In this document: positions 6,439 to 10,690 of the stretch, in pieces
Numbering within the stretch: the first letter of the stretch is position 1
How the letters are laid out: each line of letters opens with the position of its first letter
From: Bryobacterales bacterium
Lineage (GTDB): Bacteria > Cyanobacteriota > Vampirovibrionia > Obscuribacterales > Obscuribacteraceae
Assembly: GCA_903970295.1 (NCBI GenBank)
Contig: CAJCHQ010000524.1
Coordinates: forward strand, 1-10,690
Reading direction: 5' to 3'
DNA length: 10,690 nt
Position numbers and translations under genes: made by a program
The notes under the pieces: model-generated
What the model was told of the DNA's origin: nothing
Seen by the model: only the letters and a program-made list of their open reading frames with translations
The model's database searches: none

Positions 6439-6497
6439 AAAAAAAGCGGAAAAGCGGAAAAGCGGAAAGGTACGGGGCAGCGGCATACCGCCGCCCC
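6439..6497 (-). terminator. Rho-independent terminator of the small charged gene
   Basis: On the minus strand, a hairpin of GGGGC/GCCCC and GCGG/CCGC with one mismatch and a four-base loop (6474-6497) begins 22 bases after the stop of the 68-residue gene. The downstream minus strand is a repeated CCGCTTTT series ending in seven Ts (6439-6445). The hairpin plus staggered U-rich tail supports termination of leftward transcription. Confidence 0.6.
6442..6465 (+). repeat. Three tandem copies of AAAAGCGG
   Basis: Perfect 8-base units lie at 6442-6449, 6450-6457 and 6458-6465, followed by a partial AAAGG. It is a short microsatellite-like array. On the minus strand it supplies the T-rich tail of the terminator above. 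Confidence 0.85.
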
Positions 6498-6518
6498 TGC
6501 CCTTTGCTAACTTAACCG

Positions 6519-6725
6519 TCAACAGATGCTGATGGTGCGGTTGTCGTCATCGTCGCCGTCATTGGGCTCTTCGCGTTCTCCTCGATCGTTCCAGCCCGGG
6601 GGCGGCGTACGCCGATCCTCGTAAACTTCATCGTAAAGGGGAATCTGCACGGGATGACGATTTTTGTCCTCCTCACGGCGGCGTTCCTCTTCGATGATGG
6701 CGGGGTGGATGTATGGTGCGTTCAT
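6519..6725 (-). CDS. Small, highly charged 68-residue protein of unknown function
   Basis: I do not recognise a family. The frame stays open to an ATG at 6791, but ATG 6725 is chosen because GGAGG (6734-6738) lies exactly 8 bases upstream. Layout: a short M-N-A-P-Y-I-H-P head; a charged helix at about 10-23, rich in E and R; a P-V-Q-I-P-L-Y-D-E block at 25-33; a proline-rich section with P-P-P-G-W at 41-45; an acidic run with four D at 58-61; and a C-terminal T-I-S-I-C tail ending in the only cysteine. There is no signal peptide or membrane segment, and it is probably largely disordered. It stands alone, between a strong ribosome site and a clear terminator, which argues that it is real. A peptide precursor, an adaptor or a nucleic-acid-binding protein are all possible, and nothing decides between them. 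Confidence 0.7.
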   Translation of the reverse strand: MNAPYIHPAIIEEERRREEDKNRHPVQIPLYDEVYEDRRTPPPGWNDRGEREEPNDGDDDDNRTISIC

Positions 6726-7110
6726 GACTATGTCCTCCGGTGCCCGCAGGCACGCTCTTAACCGGGTAGGATAAGCAGGTTTGACAAACATACGGCTTCT
6801 TCAAAACAACCTCTGGTTGACACAACTGGGCAGATATCGATTGCTGATGAGAATTTAGCTTGTGTGCGGCACCCAGAAGATTTGAAAGAAGAAGTCATTT
6901 CCACCCCTACTGCTTTGTCGCTCGCGGGTCAACGCTCATGCAGTCCTCTGCTTACCTGGAACGACTGGAAAGATGGGAGCATTACCACACTCCGGCTCTT
7001 TACAACTAGCGCTAGCTGCTTGCTCTGCTGTTCGCAGATCTGGCAAAGCCCAATCGACCGCATCAGGTATCATCTGCGTGGTCCCAAATTGCAGTTGCCC
7101 CGAAAACAAA
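6726..7110. other. Divergent gap between the small charged gene and the TPR gene
   Basis: The 385 bases carry promoters in both directions. TTGACA occurs at 6781-6786 and again at 6817-6822, both on the plus strand. The second overlaps a small dyad, CAACC 6807-6811 / GGTTG 6815-6819. Neither has a good -10 at normal spacing. An in-frame ATG at 6973 would extend the TPR protein by 46 residues. Other open frames here (6864-7280 plus, 6936-7316 minus) show no ribosome site or family match. Confidence 0.45.
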
Positions 7111-8355
7111 ATGCCGCTCAGAAACCTACGACGTTTGGCGCTCGCCTCATTTGTTCTTTGCTGCGCGAGCTTATTATGCTCCCGAAGCGGTGCCAGCGCC
7201 GTCCTCCCCGACGAACAGAAGACATTGCAAGAGATCGGCACCGGCATTGCCAACGACCGGACCCGCTCGCAAGCTATTGAGAAACTGCAATCGCTACTCG
7301 AAAGAGATCCCAACAACTGCGCCGGACGAATTCTGCTTGGTGTTTCGTATGAGTCATTGGGCTTGCCAGATCAGGCGGAAATCGAATATCAGAAGGCAGC
7401 CAAATATTTGCCTAACTCCCGACCGGAGGCAATCGCCTTGATTCGAGCTGAGGTGCACGCGGGTAGAATGCACGCGGCGGGCGAGCTTCTGGCGGCTGCC
7501 CGCAAACGCTATCCAAACGACTCTCAGTTGAATTTTTGGCAGGGCAATTTTTTCGCTTCGCAGCAAGATATGGAGCAGGCTGAACATGCCTACTTTAACG
7601 CCATGCGCGAGAATGCCAAAATCCTGGGCTTATCGTCTGCTTTGTCAGAAATTCGCATCTCACAAGAACGCTACCCCGAAGCAGCATTGCTCGCTCAAAC
7701 AGACATCAACAATGATGCCAAATTCTGGCCGGCATATAAAATGCGCGGCATTGCCGCTTTAAAAATGGGCAATTTTAAGGAAGCCGCAAAAGCCTTGACC
7801 CTGGCCTTCGAACATCTTCCATACAGCGCCGGTGCTGCCGGTCCGCTGGCAGAAGCCGCCAACAAAATCGGTAACAATGAGTTAGCGTTGAAAGCGGCTC
7901 TGGTCGATTTAGCGATTAGTTCACGCCAGCCTGATCTTTTTGCACGCGCCCAAGACAGGACCGTGCAAATCTGGAAAACTTTGACACCGCAAGAGGCTGA
8001 GGCAATAGTGGAAGAGACCGAATCGACTAGAGACTTCCCACAAAACCTCGAGTATCACGTGGCGCTCGGCGAAATTTTGGACGAGCTTGGTCGCCACGCG
8101 ATCGCTGTAACCGAGTATCAGCGAGCCTTGAGAGTTAAGCCGCGGGCTAGCCGAGCCCTTTTTCTAATGGGGCGAGATCTCGAACAGCACTATCACGATT
8201 ACGATGATGCGATGAAAAACTATGCGGAAGCCCATCAAATCGACCCCGCGGACCAGGAAATAACTAACAATTTGAATCGTCTGCAACAGCGCATGAAATT
8301 GCGCGCGACTGATTTTTCGTGGCAGTTGAAAGATATTTTGCACCACTCGCAGTGA
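7111..8355 (+). CDS. Exported TPR-repeat protein
   Basis: The 414-residue product starts with a basic R-N-L-R-R segment, a hydrophobic core at 9-23 and a likely signal-peptidase site after G-A-S-A at 27-30. Cysteines at 17, 18 and 23 do not form a convincing lipobox. The rest is tetratricopeptide repeats, helical hairpins that hold partner proteins: clear units at about 71-104, 138-171, 206-239, 314-347 and 348-381, with degenerate ones between. No enzymatic domain is present. ATG 7111 is preferred because it puts the signal sequence at the N-terminus. Its ribosome site is poor, and ATG 6973, with GGAAAG directly before it, is an alternative that would bury the signal. The gene is flanked by oppositely oriented genes and is probably monocistronic. 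A role as scaffold in envelope or protein-export assemblies is inference only. Confidence 0.85.
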   Translation: MPLRNLRRLALASFVLCCASLLCSRSGASAVLPDEQKTLQEIGTGIANDRTRSQAIEKLQSLLERDPNNCAGRILLGVSYESLGLPDQAEIEYQKAAKYLPNSRPEAIALIRAEVHAGRMHAAGELLAAARKRYPNDSQLNFWQGNFFASQQDMEQAEHAYFNAMRENAKILGLSSALSEIRISQERYPEAALLAQTDINNDAKFWPAYKMRGIAALKMGNFKEAAKALTLAFEHLPYSAGAAGPLAEAANKIGNNELALKAALVDLAISSRQPDLFARAQDRTVQIWKTLTPQEAEAIVEETESTRDFPQNLEYHVALGEILDELGRHAIAVTEYQRALRVKPRASRALFLMGRDLEQHYHDYDDAMKNYAEAHQIDPADQEITNNLNRLQQRMKLRATDFSWQLKDILHHSQ

Positions 8356-8393
8356 CTTCTCGGGTCAGTTCAAGACCTGATCGACAGGCGCTT

Positions 8394-8530
8394 TTGGGGT
8401 TGACTTCAACGTCTACTATAATTTTTCATAGCTAATGCCAAAACCAAGAATCAAAAAAAGATAGAGTTGGACTTGCTGCAATTGAAACGATCAGGTCAGG
8501 AAACCGGGCGAGCTGCCCGGCTTCCTGCTT
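8394..8530 (+). ncRNA. Possible small RNA or tiny-peptide transcript
   Basis: A perfect TATAAT at 8417-8422 has TTGGGG 17 bases upstream (8394-8399), a partial -35 match. About 12 bases after it an ATG opens a nine-codon basic frame (M-P-K-P-R-I-K-K-R, 8434-8463) without a ribosome site. A strong hairpin at 8498-8526 could end a transcript of about 100 bases. The alternative is that the hairpin belongs only to the minus-strand membrane gene and the TATAAT is chance. Confidence 0.25.
8498..8526. terminator. GC-rich hairpin after the HXXEE membrane-protein gene
   Basis: AGGAA and CCGGGC (8498-8509) pair with GCCCGG and TTCCT (8515-8526) around a GAGCT loop, with one mismatch. On the minus strand it begins 15 bases after the stop codon of the membrane-protein gene. 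No U-tract follows on that strand. The position supports a transcript-end role. Confidence 0.6.
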
Positions 8531-8540
8531 GATTGGCAAA

Positions 8541-9116
8541 TCAGCGATGTAAGATTCGGCGAAAAATCGCTGCCGAAATCTCGAGGACGGGAAGTACCGA
8601 CGCGAAGAAGATGGCGCCGGCGAAGAATCCGAAAGCAACGTCAACCCTGGGGGCAGACGCCAGCACGGAGTTGAAAAGCAAAGCCAGCATGGCGCCGTCG
8701 ACCAGGTAAATGATCGCCGTCGGCATGCCAGGATTGAGCTGAGTGGGAACTCCAGGCACGAGGTTGGGCAGGGTACCCTGCGTGACAGGCATGACATGAG
8801 AGAAAACAGCATCACCGATTCTGAGCCCGATCAAGAGCGCAAGTCCGCGCGCTTCGTGCAGGGCGAACGCGCTGTAAGCCGCATAGCACTGCAGCACGAG
8901 CGCCGGAAAGACAATGAGAAAGAAGCCCCAAACCGTGGGAATCTTCTCCAGAAAATCGAAGTCGGCACGCTGCGCGAAGTAGATCCAGAGTTTGCCTCTG
9001 GTTTCCTCTATGGTGTGCGCGACCGCGATGCCGATTGTCCAGAACATGGCCGCCAGATTCGGTTGGTGAATGGCTAGCACACCGGTGACGGCTAGCAGAA
9101 CGACGAATTTAAACAT
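8541..9116 (-). CDS. Integral membrane protein with HXXEE motif
   Basis: This 191-residue protein is almost entirely hydrophobic, with predicted membrane spans at about 3-18, 20-36, 61-85, 90-108, 132-153 and 160-183. The motif H-T-I-E-E at 34-38 matches the signature of the HXXEE family, whose members are small multi-span proteins without assigned reaction. H107 and the N-P-G-M-P-T-A-I block at 128-135 resemble the second conserved part of that family. Conserved His and Glu residues in or near membrane spans would fit metal binding, but that is inference. AGGAG at 9126-9130, 9 bases upstream of ATG 9116, supports the start. The gene is followed by a hairpin and is separated by 350 bases from the PBP4 gene upstream, so it is probably transcribed alone. 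The substrate and role are unknown. Confidence 0.75.
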   Translation of the reverse strand: MFKFVVLLAVTGVLAIHQPNLAAMFWTIGIAVAHTIEETRGKLWIYFAQRADFDFLEKIPTVWGFFLIVFPALVLQCYAAYSAFALHEARGLALLIGLRIGDAVFSHVMPVTQGTLPNLVPGVPTQLNPGMPTAIIYLVDGAMLALLFNSVLASAPRVDVAFGFFAGAIFFASVLPVLEISAAIFRRILHR

Positions 9117-9466
9117 AACTTGGGACTCCTTGGTTTTGGTTCGCAGTCGTTAAGGTTTAGCCAAGCAGTGTTCTCCTACACGACAAAAGTTGGCGTGCGA
9201 GGGCTGACAGGCGGTAGAAGGGAGGCAGGATTTTTAGCGGCTAGTCTCGGCCCTGGGAAGCGTAGGCGTCAACAATTGGTTCTCGACTTTTTGCCAAAGC
9301 AAATCAACTGACGAAATGCGTTTTAAGTCTTTTTCTCATGGACTACCGTCATGATCGGGGGTGTTATTACTTTTATTCAAGCCAGTTAAATTGGTGGCAG
9401 CTAAACGAGCTAGCGAAGGCATGACGGTGACCTGAAAATGGTGAGCAGGTCACCGCCATGCGCGAA
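9117..9466. other. Gap between the PBP4-like gene and the membrane-protein gene
   Basis: No gene is supported in these 350 bases; a 63-codon plus frame at 9120-9311 has no ribosome site or recognisable product. The region should hold the minus-strand promoter of the membrane-protein gene. TTGACG on the minus strand near 9270 lacks a matching -10. CCGTCATG at 9346-9353 and CATGACGG at 9420-9427 form a wide inverted pair, and the second is also part of the hairpin after the PBP4 gene. Confidence 0.45.
9420..9460. terminator. Hairpin directly after the PBP4-like gene
   Basis: CGGTGACCTG 9425-9434 pairs perfectly with CAGGTCACCG 9446-9455 around an 11-base loop. CATG/CATG outside one mismatch extends the stem to 9420-9460. 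It starts 6 bases past the stop codon of the PBP4-like gene on the minus strand. As with the other hairpins here, no U-tract follows. Confidence 0.6.
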
Positions 9467-10690
9467 TCATCGACCGAGATGACAAACGAGCGGCTGGGGG
9501 ACGTAGTCAAAAGCACGCGCGCCCCCGTGCGCATGTTGCAATCGATCGACGATTTCTTCTTGTCTCAATCGGTAGGAGCCGATGCTGCCCCTGCCAACTC
9601 CTTGCTCGAAAATCACAAAGAGCAAATTGCCATCAGAAATAGTTGAAATCTCGCCGACGAGGGCAGTCACTCCAGAGTCCGTATCTGGTAGCGTGCCAGT
9701 TTTGGCGATTACACTGCCGGCACCGTCGTGAAAGCGTTTCTGCAACGTGCCCGGATCGATGCCGGCCACAGGCAAAATATCAGCGAGCGTCAAATGAACG
9801 TCCGGAGATAGTGGATTATCCGCCAGCAAAGCTTTGAGCGCTCGCAGAACTTTCATCTCTGCCTGCGGCGTGATGCGGTTTTTATAGAGACCACTGGTCG
9901 ATGAAAAATTGGCTTCGGCTTCTCTGATGCCCAAATTGACGACCAGTTCATGTCGCAAATTTTTGGCACCATTATTGATTGCCTGACCCTTCGAGTCGAC
10001 AGCTTGATGTTTCGCCACGTAAGCACCCAGATTATCAGCGACGAAATTGTTGCTGAAACAGAGCATAGCCTTCAAGATGTCTTTCAATGGCACCGATTTA
10101 TGTCTGGCGACAATGATACTGGTCGGCTTGGGCAAACCGACTGCAACGCCGCCACGAATTTTCACACCGGGGGTGATCGCAGTCGGAAAACGCTTCGACT
10201 TCGCCGGATAAAAAACATTCGCCAGCGCCTTGCCTGCCGCTTTGCCTGCAGTGACGACGTTCATGTGGAAGCCCGGTGAGACAATCAGCCTGCCGTGTAC
10301 GCTGTGAATTCCCTGTCGATTCAATTCCCGGGCTATATTGATTGCATCCCCGGAGTTGAATACGAGGTCGTCGGAGAGGACATAGAGGTTCCCCTGCAGT
10401 TCTCCGTTGATGACGGCGCCGTCTGTGAGCACCGTCGTGACAAAAGTGAACTGCGGACCAAGCTCGTGGAGCGACATCCAGGCAGTCGCTAATTTCAGCG
10501 TGCTGGCCGGATTGAACAAGACATCGGCATTGGTTGACTGCAGGGTGCCACCAACCTCATTTTGCACCAGTATGCCCTCGATCGACTGTTGCTTCTGGCC
10601 ATTGAGTTTGTGTTTGGTGGCGTCCTGAAGCTTGATGTGCTTGATTGCGTGCTGAGACAAAGCGCGGCTCAAAATAATTGCGTGCGCCTG
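9467..10690 (-). CDS. dacB: D-alanyl-D-alanine carboxypeptidase/endopeptidase, PBP4 type (peptidase S13), N-terminus cut by the window edge
   Basis: PBP4-type enzymes trim or cut peptide cross-links of peptidoglycan outside the cytoplasmic membrane. Numbering from the window edge, the 407 visible residues contain all three active-site motifs: S-T-L-K at 63-66 inside F-N-P-A-S-T, S-N-N at 213-215 and K-T-G at 330-332. A T-S-G-L...N-R-I-T-P segment near 265-275 is also typical. The frame stays open to the right edge; a TTG at 10672 is not a convincing start, and the export signal probably lies outside. The gap from the active serine to S-N-N is 150 residues, whereas I recall about 244-249 in E. 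coli PBP4 and the Actinomadura R39 enzyme, so the usual inserted domains are much reduced. The S-N-N to K-T-G gap (117) is normal. A hairpin follows the stop codon. Confidence 0.88.
   Translation of the reverse strand, partial: QAHAIILSRALSQHAIKHIKLQDATKHKLNGQKQQSIEGILVQNEVGGTLQSTNADVLFNPASTLKLATAWMSLHELGPQFTFVTTVLTDGAVINGELQGNLYVLSDDLVFNSGDAINIARELNRQGIHSVHGRLIVSPGFHMNVVTAGKAAGKALANVFYPAKSKRFPTAITPGVKIRGGVAVGLPKPTSIIVARHKSVPLKDILKAMLCFSNNFVADNLGAYVAKHQAVDSKGQAINNGAKNLRHELVVNLGIREAEANFSSTSGLYKNRITPQAEMKVLRALKALLADNPLSPDVHLTLADILPVAGIDPGTLQKRFHDGAGSVIAKTGTLPDTDSGVTALVGEISTISDGNLLFVIFEQGVGRGSIGSYRLRQEEIVDRLQHAHGGARAFDYVPQPLVCHLGR

Larger units (their letters stand above)
5946..6518. other. Long non-coding region upstream of the GH125 gene
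   Basis: No believable gene fills these 573 bases. Two opposed open frames at 6147-6382 lack ribosome sites and family resemblance. The left part must hold the GH125 promoter. An 11-bp dyad CCCGAGTCGGG at 6059-6069, about 115 bases upstream of the start, could bind a regulator. The minus strand around 6020-6040 is A/T-rich but has no clear -35. The stretch 6261-6322 can fold into two adjacent hairpins, and a hairpin CTATAC/GTATAG lies at 6408-6425. The right end is the terminator of the small charged gene. Confidence 0.5.

Noticed and set aside
6442..6465. CRISPR-like repeat
   Set aside because: The units are 8 bases, directly adjacent and without spacers; this is a short tandem repeat.
6726..6791. 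Upstream ATG extension of the 68-residue gene
   Set aside because: The GGAGG 8 bases before ATG 6725 marks the internal start; the extension has no comparable site.
6817..6840. Strong plus-strand promoter at TTGACA 6817
   Set aside because: The only -10-like bases (TATCGA 6835-6840) are 12 bases away, too close for a normal promoter.
10670..10672. TTG as the true start of the PBP4-like gene
   Set aside because: The frame stays open to the window edge, no ribosome site is seen, and a periplasmic enzyme should begin with an export signal that is absent here.

Overview
The window is about 10.7 kb of bacterial chromosome with GC content near 50%. It carries nine protein-coding genes, two of them cut by the window ends, and no visible rRNA, tRNA, CRISPR array, integrase or transposase. 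Most starts are ATG behind a clear Shine-Dalgarno, and gene spacing is loose, with several gaps of 300-570 bases. This looks like an ordinary house-keeping or accessory chromosomal stretch, not an island. No marker gene fixes the taxon. The mix of oligopeptidase B, a GH125 mannosidase, an exported TPR protein and a PBP4-type carboxypeptidase at this GC would fit the non-photosynthetic cyanobacterial relatives (Vampirovibrionia, Obscuribacter-like), but that is a low-confidence guess.

Layout from left to right: (1) minus strand, 1-1399, an oligopeptidase B whose C-terminal catalytic part lies outside the window; (2) minus strand, 1707-2345, a TetR-family regulator about 300 bases upstream of it; (3) plus strand, 2873-4275, a tight two-gene unit of a stand-alone (p)ppGpp-hydrolase-type HD protein with every known catalytic position kept, then an unrecognised 210-residue protein with what looks like an internal duplication; (4) a convergent gap with a perfect 14-bp hairpin; (5) minus strand, 4548-5945, an exported GH125 exo-alpha-1,6-mannosidase; (6) minus strand, 6519-6725, a 68-residue highly charged orphan protein with its own hairpin/U-tract terminator; (7) plus strand, 7111-8355, an exported TPR-repeat protein; (8) minus strand, 8541-9116, an HXXEE-type integral membrane protein; (9) minus strand, 9467 to the right edge, a PBP4-like D,D-carboxypeptidase/endopeptidase with an unusually short insertion between its active-site motifs.

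The genes do not form one pathway. The best-supported functional unit is the alarmone-hydrolase operon (2873-4275). GH125, the TPR protein and the PBP4-like enzyme all act outside the cytoplasm. The items most worth a second look are the hydrolase/unknown pair, the compact PBP4, the charged orphan protein, a 9-bp motif shared by the tetR and ptrB upstream regions, and a possible small RNA between 8394 and 8530. I found no clear evidence of a wholly new multi-gene system.
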